A stretch of 9,741 nt of DNA from Micromonosporaceae bacterium (GCA_019689695.1 JADGHA010000131.1:1-9741); one strand, 5' to 3'; positions 1-5,871 are shown, counted from the first letter of the stretch. Notes: a model not told the origin generated them from the sequence alone. Translations and numbers: made by a program.

Positions 1-234
1 CGGCCCGTCGGCGCGGACCCCCCGGTCGTGCTCGCCGGCGGCCTGCGCACCGGCGGCACCGCACTCGCCAGCGAGCTGCGCGCCCGGCTGGCGGAGCTGT
101 GGCCCGAGGCGCCGACCGCGACGGCCGGCGACGGCGCCGCGGCGGCCGCCTGGCTGGCCGCCCGGCCGCTGCCCGGCGTCGACGCCGCCGCCCTGCACGC
201 CCGCCTGGTCCGGGGGGCGGATGCCGGCGGGTGA
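1..234 (+). CDS. BadF/BcrA-type ATPase, probably N-acetylglucosamine kinase-like (C-terminal part only)
   Basis: The frame is open from the first base and ends at TGA 232-234, so 77 residues of the C-terminus are visible and the start lies outside the window. The visible part begins with a hydrophobic strand and glycine turn (PVVLAGGL, about residues 8-15). An Ala/Leu/Arg helix follows, then a proline-containing stretch, a Gly/Ala-rich helix (GDGAAAAAWLAAR) and a short tail. This order resembles the last part of the BadF/BadG/BcrA/BcrD ATPase fold, whose actinobacterial members are often N-acetylglucosamine kinases: a 'V-L-x-GG' strand, then a 'GAA-x-LA' helix. The ATP-binding phosphate motifs would lie upstream, so kinase function cannot be confirmed. 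If correct, it would phosphorylate an amino sugar in the cytoplasm. It is convergent with the exporter permease. Other sugar-kinase-fold proteins remain possible. Confidence 0.55.
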   Translation, partial: RPVGADPPVVLAGGLRTGGTALASELRARLAELWPEAPTATAGDGAAAAAWLAARPLPGVDAAALHARLVRGADAGG

Positions 235-295
235 CACCGGTCAGCACGACCCGGCGCGGGCGGGTGACACCGGGTCAGCGCGACCCGGCGCGGGC
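229..295. repeat. Tandem 33/34-base direct repeat at a convergent gene junction
   Basis: Unit 1 (229-261, 33 bases) and unit 2 (262-295, 34 bases) start with GGGTGACACCGG and end with CGACCCGGCGCGGGC. They differ by one extra G and one A/G change. Unit 1 contains the stop codon of the upstream kinase-like gene. A third, degenerate unit seems to follow at the same 33-34 base spacing (hairpin core 304-320) and covers the permease stop codon. The duplication is seen directly; its role is inferred. Confidence 0.8.
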
Positions 296-320
296 CGCTG
301 AGCCCGGGTCAGGTGACCGG
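237..320. terminator. Array of three hairpins, probable bidirectional terminator
   Basis: Three successive inverted repeats share the form CCGG(G)TC-loop-GACC(C)GG. The first is 237-254 (6 pairs with one bulge). The second is 270-288 (a perfect 7-pair stem, loop AGCGC). The third is 304-320 (one bulge, loop about AGGT). Pairing between 282-288 and 304-310 is an alternative. They sit between two convergent genes and no T-tract follows, as is common in high-GC actinobacteria. Termination is inferred from position and structure only. Confidence 0.55.
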
Positions 321-1892
321 GACGTCGCGCCGGCGGAAGCCGGCGAAGCCGGCGACGGCCAGCGCCGCGGCGACCGCGACCAGCCAGGCCAGGGGCGTCA
401 CGGCCAGCGGCGCGGCCGGAACCTTCGGGATGTGCGTGAACGGCGAGACGTCCAGCGCCCACTGGCTCAGCTGGAGGATCGCGCCGATCTGCCCGAGGAG
501 CACGCAGGCGGCGAGCGCGGCCCAGGCCGCCGGCGCGAGCCGGGGCAGCAGGCCGAACAGCCCGACCGCGAGCGCGCCCAGCACCCACACCGCGGGCAGC
601 TGCACCATCGCCGCACCGGTGACCCGGGGCAGCTGGCCCGCCACGTCGTGCACGCTCAGCCCGTACGTGAGGCCGGCCGCCACCCCGGCCACGGCCAGCC
701 CGAGCGCCGGTCCCAGGGCGGCGAAGGCGGCATGGCTCGCCGTCCAGCTGGTGCGCGTGACGGCGGTGGCGAGCACCGGCTCACTGCGCAGCGCCGCCTC
801 CTCGGTGCGCATCTTCAGCGCCGCCTGGATCGCGTACCCGGAGGCGGCGAGCGCGACGAGGCTCATCACCCCGGCGAGGTAGCTGTCGGTGAAGGAGCCG
901 GCCCCGCCGAGCCGGTCCATGATGTCGCTGACCTGCTTGCTGTCCTCGGCAGCGGTGCGCGCGTAGTCGACGGTGCCGCCGAGCACCACGCCGAGCACGG
1001 CCAGGCCCACGGCCCAGCCGAGCAGCGCGGCGCGGTGGAGCCGCCAGGCGAGCGCGAGCGGGGTGCGCAGCGTCGGCGCCGCGGCAGCCGGGCCGGGCCG
1101 GGTCGGTAGGAGGCCGGCACCGAGGTCCCGCCGGGCGGACAGCGGGTAGGCCACCGCGGCCAGGGCCGCCGTGGCACCGGCGGCGAGCCCGAGCACCCAC
1201 CAGCGCTCGCCGGCGAAGGCCCGGATGTGCTGCACCCAGCCGATCGGCGACAGCCAGTGCAGGACGTTGCCGTCGCCGGCGTCGCCAGCCAGGCGTAGCA
1301 CGAAGGCGATGCCGAGCACGCTCAGCCCGATGCCGCGCGCACCGCCCGCGCTCTCGGTCAGCTGCGCCGCGACCGCGCCGACCATCGCAAACACCCAGCC
1401 GCAGGCGGCGAAGGCCAGCCCGAACGCCACCGCGCCACCGGCCGGCAGGTCCTGGCCGAGCAGGCCGAGCGTGACCAGGAGGCCGAGCACCAGGTCGGCG
1501 CCGCAGGTGACCACCAGCGCCGCGGTGAGCCCGGCGTGCCGGCCCAGCACCGCGGCGCCGAGCAGCTCGCGCCGGCCGGCCTCCTCCTCGGTACGGGTGT
1601 GCCGGATCACCGTGAGCACGCTGATCAGCCCGACGATGACGAACAGCATGCCGCTGCGCTGCGCAGTCAGCGCGCCGAGGCTGCTACCGAACAGCGGGCC
1701 GAGCAGCGCGACGTACGACGGGTCGCTGGCGCTGCCGGCCGCGTACGCCTGGCGGTCCGCGGCGGTCGGGTACAGCTCGGCGATGGACGCCGCGTAGGTC
1801 ATCGGCAGCACGGCCAGCACGACGATCCACAAGGGAAGAAGCAGCCGGTCCCGGCGCAACGCCAGCCGGACCAGCTTGCCGGTGCCGGTCAC
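309..1892 (-). CDS. ABC-2 type exporter permease, polyketide-antibiotic exporter type
   Basis: This 527-residue membrane protein is rich in Ala, Leu, Gly and Val. It has about twelve hydrophobic segments, starting near residues 18-35 and 80-96 and ending near 500-518. It looks like two repeated halves: TEEEAGRRELLGAAVLGR (101-118) is matched by TEEAALRSEPVLATAVTR (363-380), and an SP-I/F motif near 215 recurs near 483. Length, duplication and the TEE...R motif are typical of the large permeases that export polyketide or ionophore antibiotics (tetronasin-exporter type). Start: the frame extends upstream, but residues before GTG 1890-1892 only translate the antisense of the ATPase frame. GTG 1892 gives a normal N-terminus and a GTGA overlap of 4 bases with the ATPase stop, so the pair is probably translationally coupled. 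It should form the channel for the ATPase. The substrate is unknown, perhaps a hydrophobic antibiotic or lipid-like compound. Confidence 0.88.
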   Translation of the reverse strand: MTGTGKLVRLALRRDRLLLPLWIVVLAVLPMTYAASIAELYPTAADRQAYAAGSASDPSYVALLGPLFGSSLGALTAQRSGMLFVIVGLISVLTVIRHTRTEEEAGRRELLGAAVLGRHAGLTAALVVTCGADLVLGLLVTLGLLGQDLPAGGAVAFGLAFAACGWVFAMVGAVAAQLTESAGGARGIGLSVLGIAFVLRLAGDAGDGNVLHWLSPIGWVQHIRAFAGERWWVLGLAAGATAALAAVAYPLSARRDLGAGLLPTRPGPAAAAPTLRTPLALAWRLHRAALLGWAVGLAVLGVVLGGTVDYARTAAEDSKQVSDIMDRLGGAGSFTDSYLAGVMSLVALAASGYAIQAALKMRTEEAALRSEPVLATAVTRTSWTASHAAFAALGPALGLAVAGVAAGLTYGLSVHDVAGQLPRVTGAAMVQLPAVWVLGALAVGLFGLLPRLAPAAWAALAACVLLGQIGAILQLSQWALDVSPFTHIPKVPAAPLAVTPLAWLVAVAAALAVAGFAGFRRRDVPVT

Positions 1893-2779
1893 GACCGCAC
1901 CCCTTCGTAGTGGCGCAGGAACAGCTCCTCCAGGGTCGGGGGCTGGCTGACCAGGCTGCGGACGCCGAACTTGGTCAGGTAGCGCAGGGTGTCGTCCAGC
2001 GCCTTGGCGTCCACATCGAACCGGACGTGGCCGCGGTCGATCTTCACGTCGTGCACGCCGGGCAGCTCCGCCAGCCCGTCCGGGGTGGCCGCCAGCTCCA
2101 CGTCGATCGAGGTGCGGTGCAGGTGGCGCAGCTCGTCGAGGGTCCCGCTCTCCACGGCTCGCCCATTGCGGATGATGGTCACCCGGTCGCACAACGCCTC
2201 CACCTCGGCGAGGATGTGGCTGGACAGCAGGACGGTGCGCCCGTTGCGCTTGTCCTCCGCGATGCACGCCCGGAAGGTCTCCTCCATCAGCGGGTCCAGC
2301 CCGGAGGTCGGCTCGTCCAGGATGAGCAGCTCCACATCGGACGCCAGCGCCGCGACCAGCCCGACCTTCTGGCGGTTCCCCTTGGAGTACGCCCGGCCCT
2401 TCTTGCGCGGGTCGAGCTCGAAGCGCTCCAGCAGCTCGGCCTTGCGCTTCTGGTTGAGCCCACCCCGCAGCCGGCCGAGCAGGTCGATCACCTCGCCGCC
2501 GGACAGGTTGGGCCACAACGTCACGTCGCCCGGCACGTACGCCAGCCGGCGGTGCAGCGCCACCGCGTCCCGCCACGGGTCGCCGCCGAGCAGCCGGGCT
2601 GTGCCGGCGTCGGCGCGGAGCAGGCCGAGCAGGATCCGGATCGTGGTGGATTTGCCGGAACCGTTCGGCCCGAGGAAGCCGTGCACCTCTCCGGTGCGTA
2701 CGGTCAGGTCAAGACCGTCGAGGGCACGGGTCCGGCCGAACGTCTTGACCAGCCCCGACACGGCAATGGCGTCATCCAT
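1889..2779 (-). CDS. ABC transporter ATP-binding protein of the exporter
   Basis: This 296-residue protein is a complete nucleotide-binding domain that powers the adjacent permease at the inner face of the membrane. Walker A is GPNGSGKST (37-45), Walker B is LLILDEP (151-157), the D-loop is SGLDP (159-163) and the switch histidine is in SSH (186-188). The signature region reads YSKGNRQKV (131-139) instead of LSGGQ. The Q-loop position is in YVPGD (81-85) and lacks the glutamine. Both deviations are usual in the antibiotic-exporter (DrrA-like) branch rather than signs of decay. A C-terminal accessory region (about 225-296) ends in the family-typical PPTLEELFLRHYEG. The ATG at 2777-2779 has no convincing Shine-Dalgarno, and a candidate promoter places transcription start almost on the ATG, so a leaderless mRNA is possible. 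It is divergent from a GbsR/MarR-like regulator. Confidence 0.93.
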   Translation of the reverse strand: MDDAIAVSGLVKTFGRTRALDGLDLTVRTGEVHGFLGPNGSGKSTTIRILLGLLRADAGTARLLGGDPWRDAVALHRRLAYVPGDVTLWPNLSGGEVIDLLGRLRGGLNQKRKAELLERFELDPRKKGRAYSKGNRQKVGLVAALASDVELLILDEPTSGLDPLMEETFRACIAEDKRNGRTVLLSSHILAEVEALCDRVTIIRNGRAVESGTLDELRHLHRTSIDVELAATPDGLAELPGVHDVKIDRGHVRFDVDAKALDDTLRYLTKFGVRSLVSQPPTLEELFLRHYEGVRS

Positions 2780-2786
2780 GCTTCAG

Positions 2787-2815
2787 AAGTTACAGTAGTT
2801 TCACAAATTTGTGAA
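2787..2815 (-). promoter_or_regulatory. Candidate promoter of the exporter operon
   Basis: On the minus strand, TTCACA (2815-2810, 5 of 6 to TTGACA) is followed after 17 bases by TAACTT (2792-2787, a weak -10). This predicts a start near 2780, directly at the ATG, i.e. a leaderless transcript. The -35 element lies inside the palindrome 2800-2815, so a bound regulator would block it. An alternative -10 is TACTGT (2797-2792). Inferred from sequence only. Confidence 0.4.
2800..2815. promoter_or_regulatory. 16-base perfect palindrome, probable operator of the divergent regulator
   Basis: TTCACAAATTTGTGAA is a perfect palindrome and stands out as AT-rich in a GC-rich sequence. It lies between the ATPase start (2779) and the regulator start (2832). 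Winged-helix dimers of the MarR/GbsR type bind such palindromes, and their genes are often divergent from the target they control. Probable role: the regulator binds here, represses the exporter and controls its own gene. Confidence 0.65.
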
Positions 2816-2831
2816 TGCTGGGGGGTGTGAG

Positions 2832-3296
2832 GTGCGAGACGAGGAGGCGGTACGGCGCTTCGTGGAGCAGATGGCCGCGCAGCTAGCCGAGTGGGGGTTC
2901 CCCCGGATGGCCGGTCGGGTGGTCATGGCGCTGACGGTCGCGGACGAGGAGGCGCTGACCGCCGCCGAACTCGGCGAGCGGCTCGGGGTCAGCCCGGCGG
3001 CGATCTCGGGTGCCCTGCGCTACCTCACCCAGCTGCACATGGTCGTCCGCGAGCCGGTACCGGGCTCGCGGCGCGACCGGTACCGGATGCCCGGCGACGT
3101 CTGGTACGAGGTGGGCCTCGGCGAGGTGCCGATGTTCAAGACCCTCGCCCAGCTGGCCGAGGATGGGGTGGCGGCACTCGGCGGCACCGGCACCCCGGCC
3201 GGTGCGCGGGTCGCCCGGATGCGCGAGTTCTACCAGTTCATGCAGAACGAGCTGCCGGCTCTGCTGGAGCGGTGGAAGGCCGAGCACCCCGACTGA
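2832..3296 (+). CDS. GbsR/MarR-family winged-helix transcriptional regulator
   Basis: This cytoplasmic DNA-binding protein has about 154 residues. The N-terminal helices (EEAVRRFVEQMAAQLAEWGFPRMAGRV) are typical of GbsR-like MarR relatives. The helix-turn-helix follows (LTAAELGERLGVSPAAISGALRYL, near residues 40-64), then the wing (VREPVPGSRRDRYRM) and an effector/dimer region with the 'W-Y-E-V' type motif. The C-terminus is a long helix ending in EHPD. Start choice: GTG 2832 follows a G-run (about 2820-2825) that can act as a ribosome site. GTG 2811 in the same frame would add 7 residues but lies inside the palindrome and has no ribosome site. Its position, divergent from the ABC exporter, suggests it represses that exporter and releases it when a compound binds. 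Its 3' end overlaps the next gene, on the other strand, by 59 bases. Confidence 0.85.
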   Translation: MRDEEAVRRFVEQMAAQLAEWGFPRMAGRVVMALTVADEEALTAAELGERLGVSPAAISGALRYLTQLHMVVREPVPGSRRDRYRMPGDVWYEVGLGEVPMFKTLAQLAEDGVAALGGTGTPAGARVARMREFYQFMQNELPALLERWKAEHPD

Positions 3297-4287
3297 CACC
3301 CGCCACCGCCACCGGCGCGCCGGCTTCCGCGGCGGCGTACGCGGCGAGGATGACCGCGACCACCCGCAGGCCGTGAGAGGCGTCGACCGCGGGCGCGGAC
3401 TCCCCCCTCACGCAGGCGGCGAAGGCGGCGAGCTGGGCGGCGAACGCGTTCGGAATGTCCTGCGGTGCCGGCTCGTGGAGCAGCCTCGCCCGGCCATCGA
3501 CGTGCAGGACGGTTCCACTGTGCGGGGAGACGACGAGCGACCCCCGCTCGCCCACGATGCGCAGCCGGTCGTGGGCCGGCGGCGCACCCGTGCTGGTGAC
3601 CTCGATGTGCGCGCCGCGGCCGTCGGCCAGCTCCAGCCGGACCAGCGCGTCCGTCTCCACCGCCGACCCGGCCGGGACCACCAGGCTCGCCGCGACCTGG
3701 CGCGGTTCGCCACCCATCAGCCACAGCGCCCGGTCCACACTGTGCGCGCCGATGTTCATCAGCACGCCACCGCCGGCCAGCCGCGGGTCGAAGAACCAGG
3801 CGGGGCGGGAGCCGGCACGGTAGTCGGTGGACCGCGAGTCGGCGTAGGACAGCGGGCGGCCGATCTCGCCCGCGTCGATGGCCTGCCGGGCGGCGAGCTT
3901 CTCCGGCAGGAAGTGCTGGATGTGCCCCACGACCAGCCGGACGCCGGCGGACGCGCAGGCCGCGGCCATCCGCTCGCAGTCGGCGACCGTGGTCGCCATC
4001 GGCTTCTCGACCAGCACGTGCCGGCCGCGGTCCGCGGCGTCGCAGACGATGTCCGCGTGCAGGGCGTGCGGCGTGTTCACCACGACGGCGTCGACGATGC
4101 CGGCGTCGAGCAGCGTCCGGTGGTCGGCGAAGGCCCGGGCGCCGCAGCGGGCGGCGACGCGCTGGGCGAGCTGCGGCGCGCTGTCGCAGACCGCGGTGAC
4201 CCGCACGCCCGGCGCCCGCAGCGCGGCCTCCGCGTGCAGGGCGCCCACCGACCCGGCCCCGACCAGGCCCAGCCGGACCGGGCTCAC
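3238..4287 (-). CDS. Gfo/Idh/MocA-family oxidoreductase
   Basis: This 349-residue cytoplasmic NAD(P)-dependent dehydrogenase probably acts on a sugar, inositol or uronic-acid-like substrate. The N-terminal Rossmann fold has GLVGAGSVG (7-15) and an acidic residue after the second strand (VCDS, 33-36), which suggests preference for NAD(H). The family EKP motif is at 94-96, with K95 as the expected catalytic lysine. In the C-terminal domain, GGGVLMNIGAHSVD (172-185) supplies the expected catalytic histidine H182; the usual Asp before Ile/Val-Gly is Asn178 here. The last ~20 residues (after VAVAG, 326-330) are an Ala/Ser/Pro-rich tail that runs into the antisense of the regulator gene. GTG 4287 gives a GTGA overlap with the upstream regulator stop, so the two are one operon. 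Longer upstream extensions only read the regulator in another frame. The substrate cannot be told from the sequence. Confidence 0.9.
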   Translation of the reverse strand: MSPVRLGLVGAGSVGALHAEAALRAPGVRVTAVCDSAPQLAQRVAARCGARAFADHRTLLDAGIVDAVVVNTPHALHADIVCDAADRGRHVLVEKPMATTVADCERMAAACASAGVRLVVGHIQHFLPEKLAARQAIDAGEIGRPLSYADSRSTDYRAGSRPAWFFDPRLAGGGVLMNIGAHSVDRALWLMGGEPRQVAASLVVPAGSAVETDALVRLELADGRGAHIEVTSTGAPPAHDRLRIVGERGSLVVSPHSGTVLHVDGRARLLHEPAPQDIPNAFAAQLAAFAACVRGESAPAVDASHGLRVVAVILAAYAAAEAGAPVAVAGVSRGARPSTAPAEPAARSA

Positions 4288-5393
4288 CCGCGCACCTTCC
4301 GCGCCCCGCACGAGTCGCGGACCACAATGGACGGCCGGAGCCGGACCTGGTGCCGAGGCAGGTCCGGCTCGGCCAGCCGGCGCAGGAGCAGCTCGGCCGC
4401 GCGCCGGCCGCGCGGGTACGTGGGCGGCGAGACGGCGGTCAGCGGCACGTCGGCGAGGTCGGCGATGTCGTCGTCGTACGCCACGACCGCCAGCCGCTCC
4501 GGCACGCCGACACCGGCCCGCCGGGCGGCCGACACGAGCATGGTCGCCTCCCGGTCCCCGAGGCAGACCACCCCGGTCGCCCCGCCGCCAACCAGCGCCC
4601 GCAGCGCCGGATCGGCCTGTCCGGGCTGCCACCCGGTGCGCGGGACGGGGATCTGGTCGACCACCTCCACGCCCAGGTCGGCGCTCGCCCGCAGGAAGCC
4701 GGACTCGACCGGCTTCGAGGTCGGGCTGCCCCCGCGCAGGACCAGGCCCAGGCGCCGGTGGCCGAGCCCGGCCAGGTGCGCGACCGCCTGGTAGCCGCCC
4801 GCCTCGTGGTCGGTTCGGACGTACTCGGAGGCGTCGGCCGGGCTGCTCGGATCCAGGCCGCGCTCGACCAGGACCACGGGCACGTCCGCGCGCTCGAGCC
4901 GGGCCAGGTACGCCGCCGGGTCGGCGCGCTCGATCAGGGCGGGCGCCAGGAGGAGCCCGGCGACCCCGGCCCGGAGCAGATCGGCGACGGCTCGCTCGTC
5001 CTCGTCCACGTCGTACCGCGAGCAGGCCAGCATAAGGCGCACGCCCGCGCCGGTCAGGGCCTTCTCGATGCCCTCCAGCACCCGCGGGAAGTACATCGTG
5101 GTCTCCGGCACCACCACGCCCACCGCCGTGCCGGCGGGGTGCCGGGCCGCCGGCGGCGCCTGCTCGGCGACGTAGGTGCCGGAGCCCTGCCGCCGCACGA
5201 CCAGGCCCTCCGCGGCCAGGATCTGCATCGCCCGCCGCACCGTGGTCAGGCTCACCGCGTTGGCCGCGGCCATCTCCTGCTCGGTCGGCAGCCGGCCGCC
5301 CGGCGGATAGGCGCGCGACGCGATCGCCTCCCGCACCTGGGCGGCGAGGAGCTGTGACTTGAGGTTACGGCCGGGTAGGTGCACGCCGTTCAC
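4284..5393 (-). CDS. GntR-type HTH / LacI-type sugar-sensor hybrid transcriptional regulator
   Basis: This 369-residue regulator is built like AraR of Bacillus. A GntR winged helix (about 12-76, with RLPTEQEMAAANAVSLTTVRRAM and the wing ending GSGTYV at 70-75) is fused to a periplasmic-binding-protein-like sensor (about 89-365). The sensor has the VGVVVPETTMYFP strand, GLLLAP, TDHEAGGYQAVAHLAGLGHRRLG and the closing IVVRDSCG. It should bind DNA as a dimer and respond to a sugar. It is co-transcribed with the oxidoreductase (GTGA overlap, 4 bases) and divergent from the lyase genes, which it probably controls. The start is GTG 5393: there is no other start before the in-frame stop at 5412-5414, and only a weak ribosome site (GGTGAA). 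A 25-codon frame with a much better ribosome site ends 13 bases upstream (TGA 5407-5409), so reinitiation may drive its translation. Confidence 0.88.
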   Translation of the reverse strand: MNGVHLPGRNLKSQLLAAQVREAIASRAYPPGGRLPTEQEMAAANAVSLTTVRRAMQILAAEGLVVRRQGSGTYVAEQAPPAARHPAGTAVGVVVPETTMYFPRVLEGIEKALTGAGVRLMLACSRYDVDEDERAVADLLRAGVAGLLLAPALIERADPAAYLARLERADVPVVLVERGLDPSSPADASEYVRTDHEAGGYQAVAHLAGLGHRRLGLVLRGGSPTSKPVESGFLRASADLGVEVVDQIPVPRTGWQPGQADPALRALVGGGATGVVCLGDREATMLVSAARRAGVGVPERLAVVAYDDDIADLADVPLTAVSPPTYPRGRRAAELLLRRLAEPDLPRHQVRLRPSIVVRDSCGARKVRG

Positions 5394-5420
5394 TTCACCA
5401 CACCGCTCACTTCACCACAC
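5387..5420. repeat. 17-base tandem direct repeat over the regulator start
   Basis: Two adjacent copies are present: 5387-5403 and 5404-5420. They match in 16 of 17 bases (T/C at the third base). The plus-strand core is TCACTTCACCACAC. The first copy covers the GTG start codon of the regulator; the second contains the stop codon of the small upstream frame. They could be direct-repeat operator half-sites, a duplicated ribosome-site region, or a simple slippage product. Confidence 0.75.
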
Positions 5421-5484
5421 CGCGCCGCTGGCGACCACGGGCGAGCGCGCCCGGCGCGCGCCGCCGGGACAACGGGCTGTCCAT
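5407..5484 (-). CDS. Possible 25-residue arginine-rich leader peptide
   Basis: On the minus strand a perfect AGGAGG (5496-5491) is followed after 6 bases by ATG (5484-5482). The frame codes 25 residues, MDSPLSRRRAPGALARGRQ then RRGVVK, and stops at TGA 5409-5407. Seven of 25 residues are Arg, with RRR at 7-9 and RxRxRR-like spacing at 16-21. The stop lies 13 bases before the regulator's GTG start. The ribosome site is better than that of the regulator, which suggests a translated leader that couples or attenuates regulator synthesis. Against it: the peptide matches no family I know, GC-rich sequence makes chance frames common, and the arginine bias follows the base composition. The longer form starting at 5622 has no ribosome site and is less likely. 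Confidence 0.4.
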   Translation of the reverse strand: MDSPLSRRRAPGALARGRQRRGVVK

Positions 5485-5548
5485 GGCACTCCTCCTGGCA
5501 CGGAATCTGGCATGGCGAAGAGCCGGCCTGCGAGATGCGCCCGGCTCG

Positions 5549-5562
5549 TCGGGTGCACCCGA
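5549..5562. promoter_or_regulatory. 14-base perfect palindrome, candidate operator
   Basis: TCGGGTGCACCCGA is a perfect palindrome. It overlaps the predicted -10/start region of the minus-strand promoter for the leader ORF and regulator. A dimeric GntR/LacI-type regulator could bind it for autorepression. A short GC-rich palindrome can also occur by chance, so the site is a hypothesis. Confidence 0.5.
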
Positions 5563-5591
5563 TTTTGCTCGATCATTCAGTGCAAAGTCAA
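5562..5591 (-). promoter_or_regulatory. Candidate promoter of the regulator operon
   Basis: On the minus strand, TTGACT (5591-5586, 5 of 6 to TTGACA) is followed after 18 bases by CAAAAT (5567-5562, 4 of 6 to TATAAT). Transcription would start near 5554, giving about 70 bases before the leader ORF start. It overlaps palindromes at both ends. Based on sequence only. Confidence 0.4.
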
Positions 5592-5622
5592 CTGTTGAAG
5601 ATGTGATGAATCGTGATATCAA
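5588..5622 (+). promoter_or_regulatory. Back-to-back promoter candidate with central palindrome
   Basis: TCAACTGTTGA (5588-5598) is an 11-base palindrome. Its right side enters a plus-strand -35-like TTGAAG (5595-5600), followed after 16 bases by TATCAA (5617-5622). Its left side overlaps the minus-strand -35 (5586-5591). Flanking ATTCA (5574-5578) and TGAAT (5607-5611) are inverted around nearly the same centre. A regulator bound here could affect both directions. The leader to the lyase gene would be about 240 bases. Confidence 0.35.
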
Positions 5623-5762
5623 TTCGGGGCTGGGCGCCGGTTACGCCGCCGTGGACCAACCCGCCCAGGTCGGCCGCGGCCTGACCCCACGCCATCCACC
5701 AGGGAAAACACCGCCGCACGACGCGCACCTGGCAGGGCAGGTCGCCGCGCATGACCGCCTGA

Positions 5763-5778
5763 GCGGCAGATCTGCCGC
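5763..5778. promoter_or_regulatory. 16-base perfect palindrome upstream of the lyase gene
   Basis: GCGGCAGATCTGCCGC is a perfect palindrome, 94 bases before the lyase start. As DNA it could be an operator; as RNA it would form a 6-pair stem with a GATC loop. It precedes the nearest plus-strand promoter candidate (5808-5836), which fits an upstream regulator site. Confidence 0.5.
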
Positions 5779-5807
5779 GATCCAGGCGAGTGTTCTTCGA
5801 CAACCTC

Positions 5808-5836
5808 TTGTTGTGATGACTTGCAGCTGATTGAAT
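5808..5836 (+). promoter_or_regulatory. Candidate proximal promoter of the lyase operon
   Basis: TTGTTG (5808-5813) is followed after 17 bases by TTGAAT (5831-5836), a partial match to -35/-10. A start near 5843 would leave about 30 bases before the ATG with the ribosome site in the middle. ACAAC (5800-5804) and GTTGT (5810-5814) form a small inverted repeat over the -35. The match is weak. Confidence 0.3.
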
Positions 5837-5860
5837 GCGGAAAGCCTTTCCCCCGATCTT

Positions 5861-5866
5861 GGAGAG
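5861..5866 (+). promoter_or_regulatory. Ribosome binding site that fixes the lyase start
   Basis: GGAGAG lies 5 bases before ATG 5872. It decides the start at 5872 over the in-frame TTG at 5821, which has no such site and would put 17 residues in front of the twin-arginine signal. Confidence 0.75.
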
Positions 5867-5871
5867 TGCTC

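Larger units (their letters stand above)
5485..5871. other. Divergent control region, about 390 bases without a secure gene
   Basis: The region separates the minus-strand regulator (with its possible leader) from the plus-strand lyase gene. It holds an AT-richer island (about 5555-5635), three notable palindromes (5549-5562, 5588-5598, 5763-5778), further GC-rich inverted repeats (5668-5686, with one bulged T) and weak promoter candidates on both strands. No tRNA, known riboswitch or sizeable coding frame with a ribosome site is visible. Confidence 0.6.

Noticed and set aside
131..139. Degenerate ABC signature (YSKGNRQKV) and missing Q-loop glutamine as signs of a dead ATPase (residue positions within the 1889-2779 protein)
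   Set aside because: Both are usual in the antibiotic-exporter branch of ABC ATPases, and Walker A, Walker B, D-loop and H-loop are intact.
1893..2576. N-terminal extension of the permease up to 2576
   Set aside because: The extra ~228 residues are an off-frame reading of the ATPase gene. The GTG at 1892 gives the usual family N-terminus and a 4-base coupled overlap.
2811..2831. GTG 2811 as regulator start
   Set aside because: It lies in the right half of the operator palindrome and lacks a ribosome site. It remains possible only if the mRNA is leaderless.
3010..4794. 594-codon plus-strand open frame
   Set aside because: It runs antisense to the oxidoreductase and regulator, is dominated by Arg/Pro/Ser/Gly and has no family motifs. 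It is a high-GC shadow of the real minus-strand genes.
5407..5622. 71-codon minus-strand frame as a real protein
   Set aside because: Only its last 25 codons follow a good ribosome site. The upstream part has none and shows no recognisable motif.
5821..5871. Earlier start of the lyase at TTG 5821
   Set aside because: It has no ribosome site and would bury the twin-arginine signal. GGAGAG at 5861-5866 supports ATG 5872.
5485..5871. Riboswitch or small RNA in the leader
   Set aside because: Several inverted repeats exist, but none matches a known riboswitch arrangement that I can recognise.
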